6,061 nt of DNA. It comes from Lentisphaerota bacterium (GTDB lineage: Bacteria; Verrucomicrobiota; Kiritimatiellia; RFP12; UBA1067). Under the pieces are notes generated by a model. That model did no database searches. It saw only the letters and a list, made by a program, of their open reading frames with translations, and had not been told where the DNA came from. Positions within the stretch are counted from its first letter, which is position 1. Each line of letters starts with the position of its first letter. The stretch is taken from the NCBI GenBank assembly GCA_015061765.1, contig SUVZ01000248.1, positions 1-6,061 on the forward strand. The letters run 5' to 3'. A program made the position numbers and the translations under genes. Shown piece by piece: positions 1-4,584 of the stretch.

Positions 1-49
1 CCCCCCCCCATTTTTAGCAACTATTGCATATGCGCACATAATATAAAGC

Positions 50-126
50 GTTGCCTTGATGTAAAAGTCGTGCATAATTTGGTTTTGCTACAAACGAAAG
101 GATACACAAATGAGCATCAAGGCAAC
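50..126. repeat. 12-bp perfect inverted repeat with 53-bp spacer
   Basis: GTTGCCTTGATG at 50-61 is the exact reverse complement of CATCAAGGCAAC at 115-126. The match stops at both ends, so the arms are exactly 12 bp. The spacer is AT-rich and holds no recognisable gene. The pair could be a protein-binding site, the base of a long RNA stem, or the edge of a small mobile element that continues to the left. The sequence alone does not decide between these. The first nine bases of the window are a C homopolymer. Confidence 0.6.
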
Positions 127-182
127 ATGGAGAAGAATGATATCATGCTACGCACAGATAATCAACGACTATGTTTTAAGAA

Positions 183-713
183 CTACAAAATCTCCCATCG
201 TCCAAACCTTTTGCCGCCCACCTTTCTGAGACGCTTGGCTTTCTTCAATGTTCCGATAACATATTCGATTCCACGTGTTGAAAGACCAAGAGTTCTCGCC
301 AACTCTTCCTGCGTTGCCCGTGGATTCTTTGCCAAAAGGCTCAGGATCTGTTCACTGGTCGATGATTTGAGTTTCTTATCCACAGTCCTATCCACAGTCC
401 TATCCACAGTCAACCCTGTCCTATCCACAGTCCTATCCACACTGTCAGGCGTCACTCGATGCCGTTTCCAATCGTTGTAGTAGCGGCGCCAGGTTTCAGG
501 TTTGACACCGCGCATTCTCGCTGAATATGTGCCGCGCATCATTGCCGATATCGCTTTCTTCGCGGTCATGCCGCCCTTCTCAAGCCGCAGGATTTCACGA
601 TAGATCCTGATTCTTTCATCGCCGCCGGAATGTTCTTCAAGTATCGATGCCGCCGACAAAGTCTGCTTTTTCAGCCCTTTTGCCGCCGCAATCCGCACAT
701 ATTCCGCATGCAA
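183..713 (-). CDS. Small DNA-binding protein with VDRT-repeat linker and C-terminal winged helix-turn-helix
   Basis: This is a basic protein of 176 residues if translation starts at the TTG at 713-711; the stop is TAG at 185-183. Residues about 1-90 are predicted helical and Arg/Lys-rich, with an aromatic stretch near 75-82 (WRRYYNDW). Residues 92-113 are a low-complexity linker of VDRT units (two, then GLT, then two, then VDKK). Residues about 118-176 look like a winged helix-turn-helix: a helix EQILSLLAKN, then QEELARTLGLS, the recognition helix TRGIEYVIGTLKKA, and a wing ending GGKRFGRWEIL. This resembles the C-terminal winged helices of AlbA_2/RecG-like regulators. The likely role is sequence-specific DNA binding; the target is unknown. 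The start is doubtful. A strong AAGGGGAAGG Shine-Dalgarno and ATG lie at 739 in another frame, and the main frame is open back to a TGA at 758-756 without a usable start. A single missing base near 716 would give a protein beginning MDFAEHLRALHAEYVR. It is therefore either a frameshifted gene or a gene with a leader ORF. Confidence 0.75.
   Translation of the reverse strand: MHAEYVRIAAAKGLKKQTLSAASILEEHSGGDERIRIYREILRLEKGGMTAKKAISAMMRGTYSARMRGVKPETWRRYYNDWKRHRVTPDSVDRTVDRTGLTVDRTVDRTVDKKLKSSTSEQILSLLAKNPRATQEELARTLGLSTRGIEYVIGTLKKAKRLRKVGGKRFGRWEIL
376..441. repeat. Tandem 12-bp repeats resembling DnaA boxes, inside the DNA-binding protein gene
   Basis: Five 9-mers lie on the plus strand: TTATCCACA at 376-384 (the classical DnaA-box consensus) and CTATCCACA at 388-396, 400-408, 421-429 and 433-441. 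The start-to-start spacings are 12, 12, 21 and 12 bp. In the gene they encode the VDRT tetrapeptide linker. The repetition is at nucleotide level, with no synonymous drift in the core, which points to recent slippage expansion, selection on the DNA, or both. Whether DnaA binds here is an inference. Confidence 0.8.
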
Positions 714-739
714 GGCCTTAAGTGCTCTGCAAAATCCAT

Positions 740-772
740 CCTTCCCCTTGGAAAATCAAGGGACACACCCTT
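740..772 (-). promoter_or_regulatory. Leader with two competing hairpins over a Shine-Dalgarno
   Basis: Read on the minus strand, the leader has three segments: AAGGG (772-768), CCCTTG (762-757) and CAAGGG (750-745). Segment 2 can pair with segment 1 (5 bp, loop TGTGT) or with segment 3 (6 bp plus a possible U-G pair, loop ATTTTC), but not with both. Segment 3 overlaps the Shine-Dalgarno AAGGGGAAGG in front of the ATG at 739, so pairing 2-3 would hide it and pairing 1-2 would free it. A weak -10-like TATTAT (787-782) would start a transcript just before segment 1, but no good -35 box is visible. The arrangement suggests translational control; no known riboswitch class is recognised. Confidence 0.4.
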
Positions 773-848
773 CGAAAAAGTATAATAAGTTAAAAAGAGT
801 CGGTAAATACTAGATTAATTGAACGCTTTCTCTTTATCTCCAAAGGGA

Positions 849-862
849 TTGTCCCCACAAAA
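849..862 (+). repeat. Dispersed 14-bp repeat, copy 1 (TTGTCCCCACAAAA)
   Basis: It matches the copy at 1456-1469 at 13 of 14 positions in direct orientation, with GGG nearby on the 5' side in both. Each copy lies shortly upstream of a GGGAG-type hairpin doublet, so it may be part of a larger mobile or REP-type unit. Confidence 0.45.
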
Positions 863-868
863 ACGACC

Positions 869-947
869 TGGGAGTGCGGACGTACTCGTGAGTCGTCCCA
901 TGTTGGAACCGCAGCAAAAGCGGCTCGCGAGGACGCTCGCCCTCCCA
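869..947. repeat. REP-like hairpin doublet, degenerate copy
   Basis: A plus-oriented unit begins TGGGAG at 869, with TGCGGACG and loop TACT but a decayed right arm. It faces a minus-oriented unit that ends CCCTCCCA at 940-947. The second unit has 8-base arms GGCTCGCG (922-929) and CGCTCGCC (934-941) around AGGA, with six of eight positions paired. The head-to-head layout matches the better preserved doublet at 1511-1575. Paired inverted hairpins of this kind recall bacterial REP/BIME elements; no transposase gene is present in the window. Confidence 0.5.
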
Positions 948-979
948 TTGCCCCGAGCGTAAGTCCTAGTGTCCAGCCT

Positions 980-999
980 CCTAAGTCCTATGACTTAGG
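980..999. repeat. Palindrome leading into the 23-bp array
   Basis: CCTAAGTC (980-987) and GACTTAGG (992-999) are perfect 8-bp inverted arms around CTAT. The left arm word TAAGTCCTA is also found 22 bp earlier at 960-968. It has the same form as the units of the following array (8-bp arms, 4-base loop) but a different arm sequence, and its right arm overlaps the first array unit. Confidence 0.6.
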
Positions 1000-1110
1000 G
1001 TCGCGGTACCCTTAGCACAAGGGTCGCGTGACCCTTGCACCAAAGGACATGTGACCCTTGCCATGGGGGTCGCGTGACCCTTGCACTGAAGGTCACCTGA
1101 CCCTCAAAAC
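996..1110. repeat. Five-unit tandem array of 23-bp palindromic repeats
   Basis: The GGGT-equivalent words begin at 998, 1021, 1044, 1067 and 1090, with only the 1044 copy written AGGA and the 1090 copy AGGT. The period is therefore exactly 23 bp. The best unit is CAAGGGTC GCGT GACCCTTG (1018-1037), an inverted repeat with perfect 8-bp arms. Other units keep the right arm GACCC(TTG) but vary in the centre (CGCGGT, ACATGT, CGCGT, CACCT). Units are joined by GCAC, CACC-like linkers. Such a fixed period of about two helical turns would place dimer-binding sites on one face of the DNA. There are no unique spacers, so it is not a CRISPR array. Confidence 0.8.
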
Positions 1111-1132
1111 GCCCTTTACCGAGCGCCTTGAA

Positions 1133-1197
1133 GCAAATCCAAGTGCACAAATGATTGTGTACTTGGATTGTGTACTTGGATGTGCACTTAGATTTGC
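1133..1197. repeat. Iteron-like cluster, copies 1-4, in a 17-bp inverted repeat
   Basis: The motif AATCCAAGTRCACA is present forward at 1135-1150 and reversed at 1155-1169, 1168-1181 and 1181-1196. The three reversed copies lie head to tail at 12-13 bp spacing. The outer copies form an inverted repeat of 17 bp with one mismatch (1133-1149 against 1181-1197). Two further copies lie at 1267-1282 (forward) and 1325-1340 (reversed, TGTACACTTGGATTTG). The arrangement resembles iterons of plasmid origins or operator clusters. Confidence 0.75.
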
Positions 1198-1210
1198 CAG
1201 AAACTGGTCT

Positions 1211-1270
1211 ATAAGTAAGTAGATTATATATAATATATGTGTATATATTTAATTATATAATTACAAAAAT
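1211..1270. other. Strongly AT-rich tract between iteron-like copies
   Basis: Positions about 1221-1263 are almost pure A/T with alternating TATATA runs, in sharp contrast to the GC-rich hairpins on either side. It is bracketed by iteron-like repeats at 1133-1197 and 1267-1340. In known origins such tracts serve as DNA-unwinding elements. Here that role is an inference from the arrangement. Confidence 0.5.
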
Positions 1271-1340
1271 CCAAGTACACAAAAAAAAAACACGTTTTAT
1301 TTCGCTGAAAAACAGTAGTGTTCTTGTACACTTGGATTTG
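1267..1340. repeat. Iteron-like copies 5 and 6
   Basis: AAATCCAAGTACACAA at 1267-1282 is the exact complement of the reversed motif TTGTGTACTTGGATT at 1155-1169 over its shared 15 bases. TGTACACTTGGATTTG at 1325-1340 is a variant in the opposite orientation. The two face each other with matching 10-bp AAATCCAAGT arms. An A-run (1281-1290) lies between them. Confidence 0.65.
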
Positions 1341-1366
1341 CGTCTCGTTATTCCTTCGACTTTATG

Positions 1367-1383
1367 GCGGTTTTCCGCTTTTT
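1367..1383 (+). terminator. Weak terminator-like hairpin with T-run
   Basis: GCGG (1367-1370), TTTT, CCGC (1375-1378) is followed directly by five T. The stem is only 4 bp and no plus-strand gene ends here, so it is only a candidate stop for transcription out of the iteron region. Confidence 0.2.
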
Positions 1384-1455
1384 AGTGGACTTTTGAGCCT
1401 CTTTCATGTAAGCCTACACAAATCAGCCCAAGTGAGCATGTCAACTTTTGGGGTC

Positions 1456-1469
1456 TTGTCCCCGCAAAA
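1456..1469 (+). repeat. Dispersed 14-bp repeat, copy 2 (TTGTCCCCGCAAAA)
   Basis: Direct copy of 849-862 with one A/G difference. Like copy 1, it precedes a GGGAG-type hairpin doublet, here by about 40 bp. Confidence 0.45.
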
Positions 1470-1510
1470 TTTCAGTCGAACCCCGTCAGCGTGAGAGGAA
1501 AGTAAAAAGA

Positions 1511-1575
1511 TGGGAGGGCAACGTCCTCGTTGCCCGTGCAACGACGAATCGGGCAGCGGGGACGCTGCCCCTCCC
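1511..1575. repeat. REP-like hairpin doublet, well preserved
   Basis: The plus-oriented unit TGGGA is followed by GGGCAACG (1516-1523), loop TCCT, CGTTGCCC (1528-1535). The facing minus-oriented unit is GGGCAGCG (1551-1558), loop GGGA, CGCTGCCC (1563-1570), then CTCCC. Both stems are perfect 8 bp. The two units share GGGAGGG, the terminal CG of the stem and the 4-base loop, but differ in the middle of the stem with compensating changes. A second 6-bp pairing, CGTTGC (1528-1533) with GCAACG (1538-1543), is also possible. The likely identity is a REP/BIME-type repetitive element. Confidence 0.7.
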
Positions 1576-1656
1576 GGTTCGGCGGCAAAACGCCCCATGA
1601 CGAAAATAAAACGCGCATGAAGAAACTGGTCGTACGGCGGCGGTCGCGGCGAGTAT

Positions 1657-1690
1657 CGGGAGTCGGCGGCCTCGGAGAGGCCGCCCTACC
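1657..1690. repeat. REP-like hairpin with 9-bp perfect stem
   Basis: GGCGGCCTC (1665-1673), loop GGA, GAGGCCGCC (1677-1685) is followed by CTACC. On the minus strand this reads GGTAGGG followed by the stem, the same plan as the other GGGAGGG hairpins. A GC-rich stretch with no perfect stem (1632-1655) precedes it and may be the remains of a partner unit. Confidence 0.6.
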
Positions 1691-1763
1691 ATTTTGGTGC
1701 GAATTTCCCTGTAAGGGTAAGCGAATTCTCCTGTACTCCTAAACGACTTTTCCCTAAGCACTT

Positions 1764-1807
1764 TCCTAAATGGATTGTCCTGTACTCCTAAATGGATTGT
1801 CCTGTAC
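1764..1807. repeat. Two exact tandem copies of a 22-bp repeat
   Basis: The unit (T)CCTAAATGGATTGTCCTGTA(C) is found at 1764-1785 and again, unchanged, at 1786-1807. A partial copy, TCCTGTACTCCTAAA, lies upstream at 1729-1743. GGATTGTCC is also found at 847-854 (as GATTGTCC after GG). The identity of the two copies suggests recent duplication or conserved binding sites. Confidence 0.8.
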
Positions 1808-1821
1808 GGGCAATTCAGAGG

Positions 1822-1857
1822 GTCAGTACGCACTTCGTCGAGAGTCAGTACGCACTT
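1822..1857. repeat. 14-bp direct repeat with 22-bp period
   Basis: GTCAGTACGCACTT is found at 1822-1835 and 1844-1857, both preceded by AGAG or AGAGG. The start-to-start distance is 22 bp, as in the unrelated repeat just upstream. Confidence 0.75.
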
Positions 1858-2001
1858 TTTGCATGATCGACTAGATTCAAGAACCAGCATTAATGCTGAC
1901 AACCGACCAGCTTCCCTGTCCCTTCTTTCCTCTTTGCTTTTCACCCATCAAAATTATTACACTGTCCCTTGGAGAACGGGTAGGATGACTGTCCAGGGTA
2001 T

Positions 2002-2022
2002 CAACGAGCGAGACGCCCGTTG
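2002..2022 (-). terminator. Hairpin downstream of the exported-protein gene
   Basis: On the minus strand CAACGGGCG (2022-2014), loop TCT, CGCTCGTTG (2010-2002) forms a 9-bp stem including one G-U pair, 47 bases past the stop codon at 2070. There is no T-run after it, so it is not a textbook intrinsic terminator. It could mark the 3' end of the transcript or protect it. Confidence 0.35.
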
Positions 2023-2069
2023 TCCCAATTAAGAAAAATGCCATATTGATGGATTGCCGCAATTGAAAA

Positions 2070-4484
2070 TCAGCGGACTATCACCTGCATACCAACAGAG
2101 CCAACTGTTACCACATATGCAACATTGCCGCCGGGAAGGATCTTTTTCACAAAGGACTTAACCGTACATCCATTTGAAGGCTTTGCTATCTTGAATAGTG
2201 AAAGCGGAATCTTTTCTGCCGCCGCTGCAGCGAATGTACAGATCGTCACTTCAGTATTGTCTGAGCTTGCCTCTCCGGTGAAATCCATTTCAACCGGAAG
2301 CGTTCCGTCCTCCGTGTTTACAACAAGCGGATTCGACCATTTCACATTGTAATAGCCACCCTCAGCATCTGCCGGGATTACGAGCTTGGTTCCCTCCGCA
2401 AAGATGACCGACAGTCCATCTGCCGCCGTTTTGGAGGAAATTTTAAGGCTACCAGCAAGAACATGAAGTTCATTTGAGCTTGCAACCGGAGCTGTATCCT
2501 GTCTGCCGTCGATGAATCTGCAAGATCCTGCTAGTTCAAGCATGCCGTCCCCCGTCTTCTCGAATACGCCTTCATACGTAATCTGGTTCGCAAGACTCAA
2601 CGTTTTCCCGGATGCGACATCGAACCGTACACCATCCTTTAAATACATTCCCCTTGTAGGATCAGTAAACGCAACATCATTAACAACAAGCATGCATGGA
2701 TGCTTGGAGAACTCTATCGCATTGAAGCAATCTGAGGAAGCCGTATATTCGCCGCCAAGATTACGGGCGTCGGATATCTTGCAGCAGGTCTGGTGCACCG
2801 TCTGCGTTTCAAGATTGGACCACTGCGTGAAAAGGAGTCGCCCGTGAAAGTTCGTATTCAGATGAGGCAGAACAAATGTGCAACGCTGGTTGTTCATGTT
2901 CTTGAGACACAGCGGTCCATTGCCGGTTATTTCCGCATCTATGGTTAATGTAAAACCATGCCCTACATATATTGTTGCCGGAGAAGCTGGTACCGCCTCT
3001 TTGCAAAGAATGTTCAACCGATCAGCAGTAATCTTGCGTTGAGAGTTGCCGCCCCACAATCCCAAACTCACCCCAGAGAAGATGTTTATCTCCTTGAAAG
3101 CAATATTTGGCCCGCCTTTCCATGAAGAGTTCACGTCTAATGTCAGTGTGGCATCTGGCAGTTGCGTGCTTTCGAAAAAGCAAAGCCGCTTTTGCGCCCA
3201 ATAGTGCAATTTAGAGCCTGGAGTTGGAGTCTCAAGGTTTGACCAATCTCCTGAATGTCCTTCCTGAAACGCACCGTATTGTATAGCACCTGCAGGATGG
3301 CCTGTCGATTCAACATTGACGTTTGTCATCGTCACAATTCCAGGAGCCGACAGATAAACATCCTTGGTTCCATCTTCATTATCAGCATAAGCAAGCGACA
3401 TGAACCTGGCACATTCACTTCCGAGCAGACTTTCAACCTTTACTCCTGACAGATCAGCTGGAACATCCGCCGCCCCTCCGGAAAGATGCGCTACCTTCAT
3501 TATGCGCCCTTCCGGGTTTTCTGGGGTTAGGCCTTTTATTATGGAACTTGTCAGCCCTTTGACCTTGATCGTGCCAACTCCGTCCACCCGAAGTGCCTCC
3601 GTGACATTTATCACTGGATAAGATTTAAATGCAGCATTCTCCTGCCTCATATTGAGAACTATCACACCGCCGGAGAAGTCAAGAGCACGCAAATATGCGT
3701 TTTCGGTATTAACAGTAAAAGTATCATTCTGATAGAAATGGCAATGCGCCCTTTCTTCAACCTTCAATGCAGTCAACGGCCAATTGAAAGCTTCGGTCGC
3801 AAGTGGCTTGAACACGGTATTCCCGCCGCGGATTATTACGCTGCCTGGGTATTCGGAAAAGATGTAATTTGGAGCAATCGCATAGAATCCATAATCGCAT
3901 ACAATTCCGCTATAGTTTACGAACGGTCGCGTATAAACCAGTGCACTTTCAGATGTACCTTTGAAATAAGCATGCAGCGTATGGTTGCGTACATATCCGC
4001 CGGACGTGCAAGACTGGCTATAATGATGGGAAATCTGCGCGGGATTGCTGATTGTACCGGCAACTGTGACCTCGCTCGTAACATTGTTGCGCGGATAGAA
4101 AGGCCCGTAAGTCGCCGTGCGAACATCAGAACCGCCCAAAAGAACAAGATCGCTAATCTGCGGTGCTTTCGAATCAGACATAGAAGCCGCAATGTGCAAT
4201 GTTCCTGCTACGACAAGCTGTCCTCCCGCCCAAGTGCTCAATACATCATCATCCTGTTTATCCGACGAGCGCCAAAGGAGCTTGCCAACACCAACATAAT
4301 AATTCGTACCGCTGTGAGGGGCTTGTCCATCTGACCATCCGTTTGCTGAATTCCAGGAAGTTGAGCCTGCATTATTTACCTTTGTAAGACTAACATAATC
4401 CGCATAGTCCTCATCAGCAGCAAGGAGAGCAACATCGGCGGAGAGCGCAATCGCCACCGACAATACGAACCTTTTGAAATCCAT
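2070..4484 (-). CDS. Large exported beta-strand-repeat protein of unknown function
   Basis: The protein has 804 residues. The ATG at 4484 is chosen because an AGAAAGG Shine-Dalgarno (4500-4494) lies 9 bases upstream and a signal peptide follows at once: MDFKRF, then a hydrophobic core (about 6-22) ending ALLAADE. The frame also opens nine codons earlier, which would bury the signal. The mature part is rich in Gly, Ser, Thr, Asn and Val, with short alternating strands. A motif W-S-x(5)-P-x(2)-G-x(3)-Y is found near residues 50-62 and again near 414-429, so the protein appears to have two related modules. Residues about 637-682 (FEKTGDGMLELAG, then LHVLAGSLKI) match the autotransporter-associated beta-strand repeat pattern, and about 519-552 is a weaker copy. 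This points to a right-handed beta-helix-like, secreted or cell-surface protein. No catalytic motif, C-terminal barrel or anchor was recognised. Similar large proteins are typical of Lentisphaerota/Kiritimatiellota; that is background knowledge, not a search result. The gene is more AT-rich than the kinase gene upstream. Confidence 0.85.
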   Translation of the reverse strand: MDFKRFVLSVAIALSADVALLAADEDYADYVSLTKVNNAGSTSWNSANGWSDGQAPHSGTNYYVGVGKLLWRSSDKQDDDVLSTWAGGQLVVAGTLHIAASMSDSKAPQISDLVLLGGSDVRTATYGPFYPRNNVTSEVTVAGTISNPAQISHHYSQSCTSGGYVRNHTLHAYFKGTSESALVYTRPFVNYSGIVCDYGFYAIAPNYIFSEYPGSVIIRGGNTVFKPLATEAFNWPLTALKVEERAHCHFYQNDTFTVNTENAYLRALDFSGGVIVLNMRQENAAFKSYPVINVTEALRVDGVGTIKVKGLTSSIIKGLTPENPEGRIMKVAHLSGGAADVPADLSGVKVESLLGSECARFMSLAYADNEDGTKDVYLSAPGIVTMTNVNVESTGHPAGAIQYGAFQEGHSGDWSNLETPTPGSKLHYWAQKRLCFFESTQLPDATLTLDVNSSWKGGPNIAFKEINIFSGVSLGLWGGNSQRKITADRLNILCKEAVPASPATIYVGHGFTLTIDAEITGNGPLCLKNMNNQRCTFVLPHLNTNFHGRLLFTQWSNLETQTVHQTCCKISDARNLGGEYTASSDCFNAIEFSKHPCMLVVNDVAFTDPTRGMYLKDGVRFDVASGKTLSLANQITYEGVFEKTGDGMLELAGSCRFIDGRQDTAPVASSNELHVLAGSLKISSKTAADGLSVIFAEGTKLVIPADAEGGYYNVKWSNPLVVNTEDGTLPVEMDFTGEASSDNTEVTICTFAAAAAEKIPLSLFKIAKPSNGCTVKSFVKKILPGGNVAYVVTVGSVGMQVIVR

Positions 4485-4493
4485 ATGACTTGA

Positions 4494-4532
4494 CCTTTCT
4501 GTGTATAACACACGGACATAAAACCATCCGTG
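4494..4532 (-). promoter_or_regulatory. 5' leader of the exported-protein gene: Shine-Dalgarno and two small inverted repeats
   Basis: On the minus strand CACGGA (4532-4527) and TCCGTG (4516-4511) form a 6-bp stem around a 10-base loop. Then comes TGTGT TAT ACACA (4512-4500), a 5-bp dyad, and directly the AGAAAGG Shine-Dalgarno (4500-4494). A TTGACT (4539-4534) resembles a -35 box, but no -10 box lies at 16-18 bp from it. The dyads could be an operator or an RNA stem beside the ribosome site. No promoter can be assigned firmly, so read-through from the kinase gene remains possible. Confidence 0.35.
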
Positions 4533-4584
4533 AAGTCAATATAATTGCTAAACCTTTTTTATTTTCGACAGAAAATGCCCAAAA

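Larger units (their letters stand above)
773..2069. other. Repeat-rich intergenic mosaic without a convincing gene
   Basis: No reading frame here has a credible combination of start site, codon use and recognisable protein. The open frames of 60-150 codons run through hairpins and direct repeats and give low-complexity Arg/Ser/Pro-rich products. The segment holds several distinct short repeat families, listed separately, with unlike base composition: GC-rich hairpins at 869-947, 1511-1575 and 1665-1685, and a strongly AT-rich tract at 1211-1270. Positions 1860-2000 contain no clear structure beyond two ACTGTCC words near 1961 and 1988. Confidence 0.7.

Noticed and set aside
110..229. A 39-codon plus-strand ORF with a good Shine-Dalgarno (AAAGGA, 7 bases before ATG 110), product beginning MSIKATWRRMISCY
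   Set aside because: It runs into the 3' end of the opposite-strand gene, its product resembles no family I know, and its first codons are part of the 12-bp inverted repeat. The start site alone is not enough to call a gene.
70..480. A 136-codon plus-strand frame over the DNA-binding protein gene
   Set aside because: Its repetitive LSTVLSTV segment is the antisense reading of the VDRT repeats, and it has no ribosome site. The minus-strand product has a recognisable winged helix.
996..1110. CRISPR array
   Set aside because: The 23-bp units are directly adjacent with no unique spacers of 25-40 bp, and no cas gene is nearby.
1486..1944. A 152-codon minus-strand frame in the repeat region
   Set aside because: It reads straight through three GC-rich hairpins and two direct repeats, gives an Arg-rich low-complexity product and has no domain.
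714..2069. tRNA, rRNA or a known riboswitch in the long intergenic region
   Set aside because: No cloverleaf with a T-loop GTTCRANNC, no rRNA core sequence and no recognised riboswitch core was found by eye on either strand.
4559..4584. Intrinsic terminator after the kinase gene: ATTTTC/GAAAAT stem
   Set aside because: The stem is short and A/T-only, and on the minus strand it is followed by an A-run, not a T-run.
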